Notes under the pieces: generated by a model
What the model was told of the DNA's origin: nothing
The model's database searches: none
Seen by the model: the letters and a program-made list of their open reading frames with translations, nothing else
Assembly (NCBI GenBank): GCA_015680905.1
Contig: CM027379.1
Location: 92,775,501 to 92,839,500, forward strand
Length of the DNA: 64,000 nucleotides
Direction: 5' to 3'
Source: Coptis chinensis
Taxonomy: Eukaryota > Streptophyta > Magnoliopsida > Ranunculales > Ranunculaceae
Part shown: one piece after another, positions 44,741-56,556 of the stretch
Numbering within the stretch: the stretch's first letter is position 1
How the letters are laid out: every line of letters starts with the position of its first letter
Made by a program: the position numbers and the translations under genes

Positions 44741-46620
44741 TCAATCAACAATGGATGAGCCTCCACCATTTGTGGAGTACCTCCAACCAATAGAGAACCT
44801 TCTACAACCCAAAACCCTTTTGCCCTTAGGCAATGAAACAAATTCCCAAGTACAAAACTTGTCACGAGCCTCCACCATTTTCTGCATATCCACCGACCAA
44901 TCTCTGTAATGAGCATCTCTAACAGCTTCCTTGAAGCTATCGTTCATCATCACGCAATCGTGATAAAGAGTCCGGTTGACCATAATGCTTCACCGGCTTA
45001 TCAGCCATAACTTGTTTCACACTTCCTCTTTGGCTTTGATCTAGCCACCGCCTTCAGTTAAACTAACTTCTTGTTGAATAGTTCTTTCACTAAGAACTCT
45101 TTAGCATGACGCTTTATCTCAATTGAGATTGTATAGTATCACCCCCTATTTGCCTTCTCCGGCCGCTAAAATAGCACCGAAGTCTCATCAAAGGTAACCT
45201 CCCTTTACCAGAACTTGTGGAGACACCCAATCCGTGATCCCTTTTCCTCCTTTGCATAGCCCAAGAATATTCCTTTCCTAGCTTTAGAATCAAGTTTACT
45301 ATCATTCATGTGGTAGTAAGCACTAGATCCAAACACTTCGCAAAGTACCATAATCATTTTGGTTTTCCGTCCACACCTCATAAGGTGTTTTGCGTCTATC
45401 GCCGGAACCGGTGATCTATTAAACAAGTAAACGCCAAAACTCTTTGCCAAGGTTGGCATTGGAAAGCAAACACCTAGCTTTTCAAACAACGGCGATTCAT
45501 TTCTCTCGTAACCCATTCTTTTATTTGCGCACAAAACTCTTGGAAAGGCCTATAGGTATACACAAACTACCATTACTTGAAAAAGTCTTCACCTTCCTAT
45601 CGTGCGATTCTCAACCCCTTGCCTTCCACTTCTTAAATGTCTCGAAAACTGCATTTGGACGTACAAAGCGTGTATAATCATCATGAAAGAGACATAATAC
45701 CGGTTACCTCCCCTTAGAAGCCACTCGAGAAGGTCCCCAAACATCCCTATGCACATAATCCGGGATGCCTCTCGTCTTGTGCTTGCTTGTACCGAACTTG
45801 ACTCTGACCGCTTGCCAAGACACAATATTTCCATACTTGGTTTCTCCAAGTCTTTCAAGTAGCCCTCGCTTGACAACTCGGACAATCCCTTTTGGCTCAT
45901 ATGCCCAAGGCATATGCCACAATTTTGTGCACTCGGAATCATCACTACATGTACCCAGTACATCATTATCACCGTACTACCCAACAAAGTATACAAGTTT
46001 CCATGTTCTTTGACCCTTCATAATGACTAAAAGAGCCACTAAGGATCTTTAGGACTCCACCATTTCCCACAAAATTGGGCCTTTGGAATCCAAGGTACCA
46101 AGAGAAATAAGGTTCTTCTTTTCGGGGAACATGCCTCACATCGGTTAAAGTCCTCACTACACCATCATGCATCTTGACCCGTATAGTTCCAATCCCAACC
46201 GCCTTACAAGCAACGTTATTGCCCATCAAAAGCGGAACCTCCACTCAAGTTCTCATAGGTAGCAAACCACTTCCTATTTGGACACATGTGGTAGGAACAC
46301 CGAATCAAGAATCCACGCATTATCGGTCATGTGGTCGTCTTTGTAGACACCGAAAAGACTTACATCATCCCCATCGAAGCGGAAGCAAGACTTGCTTCAC
46401 TAACATCCTCATTCTCAAACTTACCACTCATCTTGTTACTTTTTTCGGCTAGAGCAATCACATAGATTAAGACATGTTTTAAAGGCTTCTTCGAACTACC
46501 CTTCCACTTGCTTGTGGAAGTCATCTCATTCGACATCATCCTCGCCATCTTTTCTTTTGCTTCTTTATCAAACTTCTCTACTTTAAATCTAGCATTTGAC
46601 ATCTTTTTTTTCAAACACAC
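44741..46620 (-). pseudogene. Copia gag-pol remnant
   Basis: Minus-strand pieces in several frames. Gag: VEKFDKEAKEKMARMMSNEM. Protease neighbourhood: MGNNVACKAVGIGTIRVKMH, VRTLTDVRHVP. GAG-pre-integrase: LYTLLGSTV, LGHMSQKGLSELSSEGYLK. Integrase core: LFNRSPVPAIDAK, VFGSSAYYHMNDSKLDSKAR, KGIFLGYA. Start of RVT_2: DWSVDMQKMVEARDKF, LPKGKRVLGC. The RT catalytic core and RNase H are missing: coding stops just after RVLGC and the 32-bp array and 3' LTR follow. The product would have made and integrated cDNA; many frameshifts and stops make it dead. Confidence 0.85.
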
Positions 46621-47346
46621 AATAACCCAAAAAATTATCTCACTCGGGAATTTTATCGAACACCTTTGTCTACATAAATTTCGAAAGCACTATGGTTATT
46701 TACCAAAACTCAAAATCCTAGGTGGATACCTCGCCTCGATACCATTTGTTGTGAATAATTAATGCGGAAACAACGTTATCCACATCAAACGGATCAATCC
46801 TACACAAAGATTGATCTTTCTCAATAGACAAGAAACCCTCCAAGCAATATCCCAACGCTTCTCATTAACAATTTAACAAGCATATAAAGTAAATATAATA
46901 ATGCAAAAGAGAACCAACCACAAGACAAAGGATAATCGTGGTTGCAATTTGCCTACATCCACCTTTAGATCCAAGCTTTACTAGAAAGTAACGGATTACA
47001 AGAGCTCTCAATTTCACAAAGAATGAACACTTAACTGCTAAGAATTTTCTCTTACAATCTCTCTTTCTTTCTTTTTGGAAAAAAAACTCCATTTTGTTTT
47101 TATACTAAAACAAAAAAATTCTTTGAAGCGAGGCCCATAAAACAAAGACTGGCGCTGGCGCTCCATTTAGCCGGGTGCGCCAAAAGTTTGCTTTAAGCCA
47201 AACAATGACTTCTTTCGAGCGCTGGCGCTTCTCATCGTGGAAAAGAAAAAAACACCCTTTTTCTCTACACCCTTGATTTTTTTTTACTACAAAGCAAGTC
47301 ATGACATAACCAATAAAAATATTTGACAACTAAAGAGTTATTTAAT

Positions 47347-48029
47347 GGGCGGGCGGCAGTATTGGCACCGCACTTTATGGGATTGGCACTCTTTTGGCAA
47401 AAAGTAAAACAATAATTATTATTTTTTATGTCCTTTTACACCCCACATGCCCAATAGTTCTCCAGCATCGGGTTACCACGAGATCCTATATCCCACGGCA
47501 GGCAGTTGCTGCAAGATCCCATATCCCACGACAGGGAGTTGCCGCGGAATATTTTTTTTGTGTTCTTTGTTTTTTTTCACTTCAAATTTTGCGTATTGAA
47601 CACACACGACATATTAATACCTAATGTTTTTCTTTAAAGTTTCTTTATACACTCCAAGAACAACACAAAAACCATGACAAAAAAAAAATGTACAATCGAA
47701 ACATAATTTTGCTATCTCGCGGCAAATATATTTCATATGCTATAAGAAAAACTTGTGATCAAATTAATAAAGAAAAGTTTTGATAATTAACACAAACAAA
47801 GACTCCATTTTAGTGAACACAATTAAAAAAAAATTAAAAGAAAAATGACCCACGACAACCACCTTCCGTGGGATATGGGATCTCGCGGCAACCCGATGCC
47901 GTAGATTGTGCGATCTCGCGGCAGCTTCTTGCCGTGTGTTTTTTTATGTGATTAATGGAGAGGTGTCAGTACCTTTGAATTGGCAAAGGGGTGCCAATTC
48001 CAAAAAGTAGGGTGTCAATACCGCGACCC
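47347..48029. mobile_element. hAT-like inverted-repeat element, non-autonomous
   Basis: 683 bp, ends GGGCGGGCGGCAGTATTG / CAATACCGCGACCC, with similarity between arms continuing inward for over 100 bp (TCGGGTTACCACGAGATCC against its complement near 47880). Flanked by an exact 8-bp duplication TATTTAAT (47339-47346, 48030-48037), as in the hAT superfamily. Inner arms repeat ATCCCATATCCCACGGCA. No ORF of note. It inserted 72 bp from the copia element. Confidence 0.78.
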
Positions 48030-48037
48030 TATTTAAT

Positions 48038-48461
48038 TACTACTAAACATGTCAATAAAAGATTTTGTGGGAATGACTCCATCACCAGAATACATCATGA
48101 TAACTAAAAATAAAAGAAAGATAATTGGAAAACAAACACCCAGTTCATAAGCATAACAACAAGTTCATGATTCACGTAGAACAAAGAGTTCAAATTTAAG
48201 TCTATTGTTTCTCTTTAGTGAGCCACTGAGCCCATCATTTAGAATAGTTGGAAAACTAATTTAAAACCTAAACTTTTTTCTTTCCTGACCTGATGCCCTT
48301 CTCTCATCTCATCATTTGTCACAAGAAAGCACTTGAACATAATAGCAGCATATAACCAGTACCTGAAATAAAGATTATGAGCCTTTGCAAATTAAGTGAC
48401 TTAAAAAGCTAATAACTTCACAGTAGCATATCATTGAAGGAATACCAACCAAGAAAAAAAA
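48038..48461. other. No gene seen
   Basis: AT-rich sequence; nothing recognisable. Confidence 0.35.
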
Positions 48462-48650
48462 TCATCCAATGACGCGTACATTACAATACTCATCTGGAAG
48501 ATTATAAGTACTGAATTCCTTGTATTTTCTGTAAAAATGTTCCTCACCATTATCATTTGATCCTGTAGGTTTGCCATAGAGTGCATCCACATTCTTCCAC
48601 TTCTCTAACAAAAATTTGTTTGCTGGTTCATCCATCTTGGGTCCTGACAC
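48462..48650 (-). CDS. Unidentified exon-like ORF
   Basis: After a GTGTGTCAG acceptor the minus strand reads GPKMDEPANKFLLEKWKNVD, ALYGKPTGSNDNGEEHFYRK and YKEFSTYNLPDEYCNVRVIG, then TGA. Composition is convincingly protein-like but the family is unknown to me. It follows the STR11 fragment on the same strand, yet the frames do not join across the presumed intron, so it may be a second unrelated captured exon. Confidence 0.4.
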   Translation of the reverse strand: MSGPKMDEPANKFLLEKWKNVDALYGKPTGSNDNGEEHFYRKYKEFSTYNLPDEYCNVRVIG

Positions 48651-48928
48651 ACACTTGAGTAGCACAAAATCAACTCAGTAGTCAGCTTATGCACCAACCA
48701 ATCAACTCATTGGGGTGCATTGGGAGTGTGCAATTAGACTTTCAGATATATGTTGGTAGAGATCCACGAGTAACCCAAAGAGTTAATGCTCATTTCTCTG
48801 CCTCTCTAACGGACTCCTCTTAGATAAGTATTATTGATCGTTTCCCAGGGTTTTTCAGGTGTGAAACACAATGTCAATAATGTGAACAAGTATAAAAGGC
48901 ATTAAAAAATAGTGGTGACAAAAAGTAC

Positions 48929-49277
48929 CAGAGATTCCCATCTCTTTCTAGCAGCAGTCATTTCATTCACCTGCTTAGTTTCACTATCTCCACCATCAAC
49001 TCTCACTTGAAAACTAGCTAGAATTCTGAAAAACAAATCCAACCCCATTTTAGAAAACTGAAACTAAAATCAATACAACAAATACCCATCAGCTAAAAAC
49101 ATCACTACAATGTAAGAAAGTTTTGAGTACGTACATGTTGCTGGCTTCTGTAACTGCGTTTCAGTTTGAGAACAGATGTTTTGAAAACAGCAAGTCACGT
49201 GTTCTCTGTTTCAGTTTGTGGAGATTATGGTTTGGAATGGTTAAATTATTGAGAGTTGGAAAACCAAAAGCTTTCAT
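48929..49277 (-). pseudogene. STR11-like rhodanese protein, first two exons
   Basis: Minus exon 1 (49277-49135) starts MKAFGFPTLNNLTIPN, transit-peptide-like, has a TGA late (LFSN, stop, NAVTEASN) and ends at a GTACGT donor. Exon 2 (49025-48929) follows TTTTTCAG and joins in phase: ILASFQVRVDGGDSETKQVN, EMTAARKRWESL, then GT. It resembles the N-terminus of chloroplast rhodanese-like protein STR11, where KQM/EMTAAKKRW precedes the rhodanese domain; the domain itself is absent. The start codon lies 10 bp from the Helitron 3' end at 49287. The stop codon and lack of downstream exons make it a fragment. Confidence 0.6.
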
Positions 49278-49286
49278 TGTTAGAGA

Positions 49287-49313
49287 CTAGTGAATGCCCG
49301 TGCCAGTCGGCAC
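49287..49313 (-). mobile_element. Helitron 3' terminus (hairpin + CTAG)
   Basis: 5-bp stem, 4-base loop, 9-base spacer and CTAG next to a T; this ends the element encoded at 50-55 kb. Confidence 0.82.
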
Positions 49314-50253
49314 TCTAGACATATTGCTTTTGAACAACATCCCAAGAGAGACCATCTCTATGGTAGCATTGGATCGATGATATAACCATTTCCAACAGTT
49401 TTATACTTCATAACCATTTCATACGCATATTCAAGTGAGTTTAATTATTGCAATTCTATGTATTTCATTTCTCACAAACCAACTCATTACACATATCCTT
49501 ATACATTCATTAATTCAGTACATATCAGAATGAGAATGATGAAAATAAAGGGAGAGAGTCTTCAATTAAGAGCATCATCATTTTTTTTTAAAAAAAAATA
49601 AAAAAATTCAGCAGAGTCTCCTTTGCATTTTCAACATTTCAAAAACCTAAATCCTGTCATAACCTGAAAATCAAACAATACAATTCTCATAGATCAACCA
49701 TACCAAAATATATAACTTCATATTTATACATAACACAAATTACTTCTAAAACTAAAAGACAACTCATTAAATATTAAAGAAGACTTTGCATAATTTTTCA
49801 CCTGGGGCTAATTCTAGTAATGAAATAGAACAATAAAATAAAATAAATACTCCACGCCCACTTATCGAGTTCTTCATTTCTCTCATTCTCCCCTCTATAC
49901 ATACTTTTCACACCATTCTGCTACCATATGGATAAATGCACCATGGAGCAAAGACTACAATCATGTTGCTGAAAAATTATGGCAATTTAACTTGGTACCT
50001 GCAAACAAACCACATACACATGATTTTTTTAGACTTGATACATTTAGCATATTGTTTACAAAAGAGATGGTTCTCAAAATAAAATAATCTCTATTCTTAT
50101 TTTTAAGTATCCACGCTATCATCAACAAAAAAAAACTATCATAAAAACTTACATAACATATATATGGATACAATATATTCTTTATTTTCTAAACCAATAA
50201 AAGTAACATTTTTTTAATTTCTCACTTGCCTTTTCTCATTGGTATCGATGTCC

Positions 50254-53200
50254 TTAGAGAACTTCTGGGTATACGACATTTGTAGTGCAATTTCTTACAT
50301 TAGGTGGAAGAAAAATGGATATTCTTTTTGAAGAAGTACATCTGGACATGGCCACATAAAGTTGCCCATGACTGAAAACCGGTGTCCTCAAATCAATGCC
50401 AACATATTTCACTGACTAGCCTTGCGACTTATTAATTGTCATGGCATAAGCTAGTCGAACAGGGAATTGTTGTCTTGATAGTTTGAAAGGCAACTCTGCA
50501 TTTGAGGGAGCCAGAGATATTCTTGGGATGAGTACCGGATTTCCAGCTTTCTCTCCAGTCAAAATTTTGGCTTGAAGGACTTTACTGCACATTATTGAAG
50601 CACCATAAGTCGGTCCCATTGCAAAGGCCATCTTTAGGTGCTATGTTCCCGAAAGCAACATTATAGGGCATCCGGTTTTAACTTGAGATTGAAAGGTGGT
50701 AAGCTAGAAGGGTCGAGGGAGTTCAAACTTCGGTGGGATAGTGAGCCCCACTTGGATTATCAATATCATCTTCGATAATTTTATCTGCAGACCAAATACT
50801 CTGCCGCTTCACCAGAAACAAATTCAGTGCAACCTCATTAATTGCACTCACATCATCATTACGGGCAGCAAGAATAGTGCGATCAGTTAAGAAATTTGGA
50901 GACGGTGTGTCCATAACATCCAATTGGGGATAGACAGAGAAGATGAGTTCTTGGATATTGGTACACTTGCGTATTCCATTCGGCAATTGTACGCATTCTT
51001 TGGGATTCGAACCAATCTAAATGAATCAAAGCAAAAAATGAATTCATTAGTTTCTAAAATAGTTCGTTTATATATGGAACTAATGGAGAAAAAAACATTC
51101 TAATTAGAAGGCATTAGTAGCACACCTCCAACAAAAAATCGGCGAATTCGACATTCTCGGACTCTGCCATTTCAAGCCGCATGTTCTGTACCAAGTGCAA
51201 AACTTCTAAATAACTCCAAAGGAAAGAGTGCCGTAGTGATGCACCAACAAATTGCTCTCTCTGACCTAACGGTATAACAGGCAGTGTTTGTCGAAAATCA
51301 CCACCAAGAACTGTAGTGATACCACCAAATATCTTCTTGTTTCCACAAATATCTTGAAGTGTTCTATCCACCACCTCAACACAAGATCTATGTTGCATGG
51401 GCACCTCGTCCCAAACAATTAGTTTTGTTTCTTTAAATAGGTCGACAAAGGTCGAGAATGTTTAGTGAAGCCGCAAAAAAAGTGGTATCCATCACATCAA
51501 TTGGAATTTTAAATGTAGAATGAGCGGTCGCCCACCGATTAATAACAGAGATGCAATTTCCCGATGATGCCACCATGATGACAATAAGACCCATCTTTGC
51601 GGCAGGCCTTTGCAATTGTATTATACAAAAAAGTTTTCCCTGTACCAGCTGCTCCATTCAAAAAGAAAAGTTTGCCCTTGTCACCAAATACTGAATCAAT
51701 CACAGCAGTGTAAGCATGAAGTTGTTCGTCATTAAGACAACTCACATCAATTGTAGCCTCTTCTCATATGCCTTCATGCTGAAGTTGGCGTTGCTCCCAA
51801 ATGAGCCTATTGCCAACAATTTTGCTCCAATCCTTTTTTTGCTTTGGCATGGGCGGGAAATCTTCCAATGTCTTCCCAGATTCTAAAAGGATTTGTTCCA
51901 CCAGATATAAGCCGTAATCTGTTATTTGCTCATCAGTTGGATCTGGGATGTCGTGCTTTGTTCGAAGCCAATGTCCAAGATCATCACATATACTCGATGC
52001 AAATTTGCTCCAAAGTAGATCTGGTCGTAACGGATGACACTCTAAAAGAATTATACAAAACAACCTCCGCAGTTGATATCCAGTTTTCATTATCGCCGCC
52101 TCTTCTAGGCATTGTATCCACTCATCATCAGCTTCCAACAGCCCACGGGCAATACATGCTTCTTTGTATGTGTTGTACACGGTATCACCGACTTTATAAA
52201 GATATGCTAAGGAGGTAGGCCCTTTTACAACAGTAAGTAGTAAGCGTAGATAAAACCGCTCCCCGGCATTAGGGCTTGCAAAATACATCCTACCAATGGA
52301 AGGTCCCTGAGTCCTAGGAGTCCACTCTTGAAAGTCTTTGTGGAAAACATAGTGTCGTGGAAATTCTTGATAGGTATATGCTCGTGCATCTGGATCTTCA
52401 GCACAACGCTTAAAGAAAGCTGTCAGTGTTGAAGTTTGGTCTCTGGCTCGGGCAAGAATTGCATCCATAGGTTCTTTGCTATTGGAAACAACCCTATGCA
52501 TGCCTTCCAAATGAAGCGCCAATCGTTGGACACTTGGAAACTCTTTATGCATTGGATTTTGAAATAGATGTCATGCAGCTTCTGTTGGTCCAATGTACCT
52601 TGCATCGATATATTGCTGAATCTCATCATTTGTTCCTGCCACCACCACTGTTGCTTTGTCATAGCCTTTGTAGATGTACTTGTTAATATATTTAATAGCT
52701 TGACACGATGCACAAACTTCAACATTGATATGGCAGTCAAACATTTCAAACAGATATGCATTGTAGGGAACAACATCTCCATTATCAACTTTAACCATTT
52801 TATTCTTCCTCTTCACATAATATTTCTTGCCAGTGTCGCGCCTTCGGTAAATGGAGTACCCTTTTTTATCCATAATTGTTTCCTCCACAAACTCTTTTGG
52901 ATAGGCTTTGGTGCATCGACCATTTTCCATACATGAAGCACTCGGATCTCGATCACCACAGGGGCCATGAACCATGCACTTCTTCACTGTTTCAAACAAT
53001 GCAGGGTGGGTGTCGGGGTCTGGGAATTCGGCACATACAAATTTATCCACTTGCTCACTGTTTCGGATCTTGTCATCATGCGCGAGAAATAAAAGGCAAT
53101 GCATGTGTGGAAGACCGCGCTTCTGAAATTCAATGGTATAGACATATGCAACCACCCGGCCGAAGATATCATTCTTCAAGATTTCTTTCATAATTGCTTT

Positions 53201-55368
53201 TCGTTTCAGCTCGAATACCCGTGCAACTATTTCAGGCCGAAGTGTCGAAGTCTGGTGTTCCTTGAGCGCATCTTTAATTTCCTGCCAATTAGGGTTTGCA
53301 GTCACCGTAAGAAAAATATCTGGGTGCTTATAGTGCCGGGTGATAGCCATTGAATCCTGAAAAATCTCGTACATGTGCCTTGGACTTCCAACATGCGAGG
53401 AAGGCAAAATGAACCGTTGGCCAATTTGATCAGGACTTAATCCCTCAAGTGCAACATCTGTCAAGCACTTGTACACATCCGAACGGATGGTGTCTTGATT
53501 TAGTCTAATGTATCGCAGACGGTTCTGTTCATATGCAGCCCAAGCATCAACCAAAAATTCATGCAACAATTTACACCCCAGCAAGATGGATGAGTACTCG
53601 GGTCGCTCAAACAAAAACGGTAGGCGTAATACAATAATTGGGTGAGTCTTGCATTACTTGGAACATTTCCCTTGACGTCCCACAACTTCAAATCAGGTGA
53701 CCAACCCAAATCCCCATAAGGAAACATAAGAACATAATGCAAAGGAAAATAAGCGGGATGACATTCGCTTATCCGTTCCAACTCATGCCCTCCTCTCAAG
53801 CGAAGTACAATATCACGCATGGCATCAACCTTACTCCCATCTCCAAGCAATATCACTGCAATCTCATCAGTTGTCGGAAGATTGTACCTTCGTCTATCCG
53901 AACGCGGATCATAGTGTAGATGGACCGGAACATTGTTATTCTCAGAAGCATTTTCAGTTAAAACCTCAAATGCTTGCTTATAGATATCACAAAACTTGTG
54001 GGTCTGCAGAAGAGTTTCTTGTACAGTTTTCAACACTTCTCTTGACAAATTCGGGTTGCGATTGTGGCGGTGATCCAAAGCAGCTAGGGGATCATAAATA
54101 TAAAGTTGCGAAAACTTAGGTTCCATCCCCGGATCAGGCAACAATGAACCGATTTGGTGCCGCAACTCCCCATGGACAGTGAATGAGGTTGGACCACGCC
54201 CATGTAACACACGATCGTTAAATTTGCAACCAAGACTGGTAAAGGCATTACACACATTGTATTGCCGAATCTGCTCACGGAATAATCTTGCACGTTTATT
54301 AGATCCTTCGAATAAAGATTTAAGTGCCGAAGGTAGTGGAGAAAGAAGCGGTAGCTTAACTTTTCCTTGTAAACAGCAAGTTCCAAATAAAGGTCGGTTG
54401 TGCCTTGATTTTGATAACTGTTCATCTTTCCAATGAAGGGCCGAACAAAATGGACAGAGAACATCCATCTTTCCCAGAAAGTGGCGGCGATTTGGAACAG
54501 GAAGCACATGGCCTCTATGAGGATTAAGAATTTCTTCTTCACTTTCATCAAATCCAGTCATATCATGATCACTGCAAAAATAGACCTATGATATATCACG
54601 CTTTACGGTATGTTGAAACCTAACAAAAGAGTGAGAATTTAAGCACTTGACTTACATATTGTTATCCTCACAACTTTGCATTGTGACATCTTCCGTGATA
54701 GATGAAGAGGACCCAACTTCGTACGTTGACCTCGTCTTCTTAAAGGAATCTGATATGTAATCAGACATAACGTCTCTTTCCCTCCGTCTTCGATTTTGTT
54801 GTGCTATAGTCCTTTTATCGATATCTTTTTCTCTTCGAAGACGTTGTGCAATAGATCTCCGATTAGGAGGTGCAATAGAGCTTTGAGTGGGAGGCACAAT
54901 AGATAAGAGATTGGGAGACGCAGTAGATCTTCGATTAGGAGGCACAACAGATAACACATTAGGAGCTGCGGGAGATCGTCGATTAGGAGGCACAACAGAT
55001 AACCTATTAAGAGCCGCAGGAGAGCTTCGATTAGGAGGCACGACAGATAACCTATTAAGAGCTGCGGGAGATTTTCGATTAGAAGGCACAACAGATAACC
55101 TATTCGGAGCCGCATTAGATCTTCGATTAGGAGGCACAACAACAGATAACCTATTCGGAGCCGCATTAGATCTTCGATTAGGAGGCACAACAAATAAAAT
55201 ATTGGGAGTCGCAGTTGATCTTCGATTAGGAGGCACATATACCAGATTAGGAGACACAACATTTCTTCGATGTGGAGGCACATATACCAGATTGGGAGTT
55301 TCTGCTATGGAATTGGCTGGGTGAACTAACGATTCCCTTCCTCTCTCTTCAATGCACTCTTTAACCAT
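50254..55368 (-). pseudogene. Helitron Rep/helicase (RepHel)
   Basis: Two exons: 55368-54656, and 54571 onward after a GTAAGT..TTTTGCAG intron (54572-54655) joined in phase. Exon 2 shows a helitron-like N-domain (ECHPAYFPLHYVLMFPYGDL), Rep motif FLTVTANPNW, HUH motif RGLPHMH (about 53105), and the two-tyrosine motif IKYINKYIYKGY (about 52680). A PIF1-type helicase follows: FFLNGAAGTGKTF (P-loop), [12 protein letters not shown] (Walker B region), [17 protein letters not shown] and [12 protein letters not shown] near the end. The enzyme nicks and unwinds DNA for rolling-circle transposition. Frameshifts (near 53550, 51600) and stops (52571, between 51433 and 51404, around 51000) split it into at least seven ORFs; catalytic residues are still readable. 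Size fits the family. Confidence 0.93.
54656..55368 (-). pseudogene. RepHel first exon with 15-17-residue tandem repeats
   Basis: The N-terminal exon starts MVKECIEERGRESLVHPANS and consists of about ten tandem units of the type PNRLSVVPPNRRSPAA, varying in length and sequence, then a basic region (RLRREKDIDKRTIAQQNRRR) and an acidic/Ser end (SSSSITEDVTMQSCEDNN). It is a clean single frame, unlike the rest of the gene. The repeat is also open in two other frames. The role of this region is unknown; the basic part could bind DNA or direct nuclear import (inference). Confidence 0.8.
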
Positions 55369-55677
55369 GATTGCCTAGGAAGCGCCAATTCGCAAAAAAA
55401 TTGGAAACATAAAGTTAAAGAATCAAAACGGAGCTCTAATCAAATAGCAGCAAAGAAAGACTCAAAGTAGTAAAATATAAAAAGGAAACCAACCAGCAAT
55501 GCTCGTAGACTTTTCCCACTAAAGTAAGACCACCAGTGGAACGAAGTAAGAAATTGCCTTCACTTACTTCTGAACGGTCAATTTAAATAAAATCACTTCC
55601 TATTAAATAAAAGGATTCTCCACTTCCTATTAGATAGATTGAAATTATAACAAATTGGCAAGAGTTTGAGTTGTCGA

Positions 55678-55837
55678 GATATATCTAGAAATTAACAAAG
55701 AAAATTCTAATTCTAATTAAGTCTACATTTTAACCATCTATTCTCCACTACCGATATATATCTAGGAATTAATAAAGAAAATTCTAATTCTAATTAAGTC
55801 TACATTTTAACTTCTGTCATTCTCCACTATCGATGGT
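55678..55837. repeat. 80-bp direct tandem duplication
   Basis: GATATATCTAGAAATTAAC... is repeated as GATATATATCTAGGAATTAA..., both continuing through AATTCTAATTCTAATTAAG and ending TTCTCCACTA. It lies upstream of RepHel. A further set of three copies of AAATAAGCTAGAGGGTTCAA follows at 55960-56230. Confidence 0.75.
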
Positions 55838-56376
55838 AAAAAAAGGAATTCGAAAATAACCCCATTAAACGCTCTAGTAACGACAGCAGTACAAAGTTAA
55901 AAAAAAAATAGCACACCAGCACAAAGTTAACAAATACCCATTTCTTAATTCAAAAAGAAAAAACAAATAAGCTAGGGGGTTTAATAAAATTCAAAAAGAA
56001 AAATTCAAATAAGCTAGAGGGTTCAATAAATTTCACCTTAAAATCGGAACAACAAAATACTTTGTGACTGCGGAATAGCAACGACGCCAGTTTCGATCTC
56101 TCGGAAGTTGTCTCCACCTCCAACAACGACGCCAGCACGAAGCTAAAAAATGGTACACATTTCTTTGATACCAATTTCGTAATTTGAAAATAAAAAACAA
56201 ATAAGCTAGAGGGTTCAATAAAATTCACCTTAAACGGCTTTAGATTATCAAAGTATCAAACCAAACAGTAGCAAGGAAGTCTTGCTATGGTCGTCCAATC
56301 CACTATCAACTTGACTATTCCAAGTCTTGCTATGGTCATCCACTCCTAAACTGGATTCCAACTGAAAATTTTCTTC

Positions 56377-56556
56377 TCATACTCCTAAACTGGCAAAATT
56401 TAGTTCACCCCTCCTGCCACTTCCATCATCGTACTTCGATATCAGAACTTGGAGGATAGAATGTGGTACTGCATATCCTAGACTGTAAAGAGCATCCCGC
56501 AGTTCCGTTGTGTCGATTTTTCCACTGCGGTCTTTGTCAAATCTCTCGAATATGGC
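56377..56556 (-). pseudogene. Penta-EF-hand calcium-binding protein exon (CML49/50-like)
   Basis: After a TTTCTTAG acceptor the minus strand reads AIFERFDKDRSGKIDTTELR, DALYSLGYAVPHSILQVLIS, KYDDGSGRRGELNFASL, then TGA. DKDRSGKIDTTE is a complete canonical EF loop (D, D, S, K, D, E positions). The series fits plant peflin/ALG-2-type proteins CML48-50, which bind Ca2+ through several EF-hands. Only this one exon is present, in the same orientation as RepHel and between it and the outer 5'-end candidate, as expected of an exon captured by the Helitron. Confidence 0.75.

Larger units (their letters stand above)
43745..47269 (-). mobile_element. Ty1/copia element, internally deleted
   Basis: LTRs 43745-44309 and 46747-47269, both starting TGTTGTGAATAATTAA and ending CTACA in plus orientation, flanked by an exact CCCTT duplication (43740-43744, 47270-47274). 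Minus-strand primer site TGGTATCGAGG (to 46744) and purine tract GGTGGAGAA next to the left LTR (44310-44318) agree on orientation. Internal order gag, protease, integrase, RT is copia-type. Confidence 0.88.

Noticed and set aside
44174..44909. Three overlapping ORFs encoding a 32-residue His/Lys/Ser/Cys-rich repeat protein
   Set aside because: They arise from a stop-free 32-bp DNA tandem array read in three frames inside a dead copia element; no start context or conservation evidence.
54804..55324. Long repeat ORFs in other frames over the RepHel first exon
   Set aside because: Shadows of the same repeat; only the MVKECIEERG frame joins in phase to exon 2 across a good intron.
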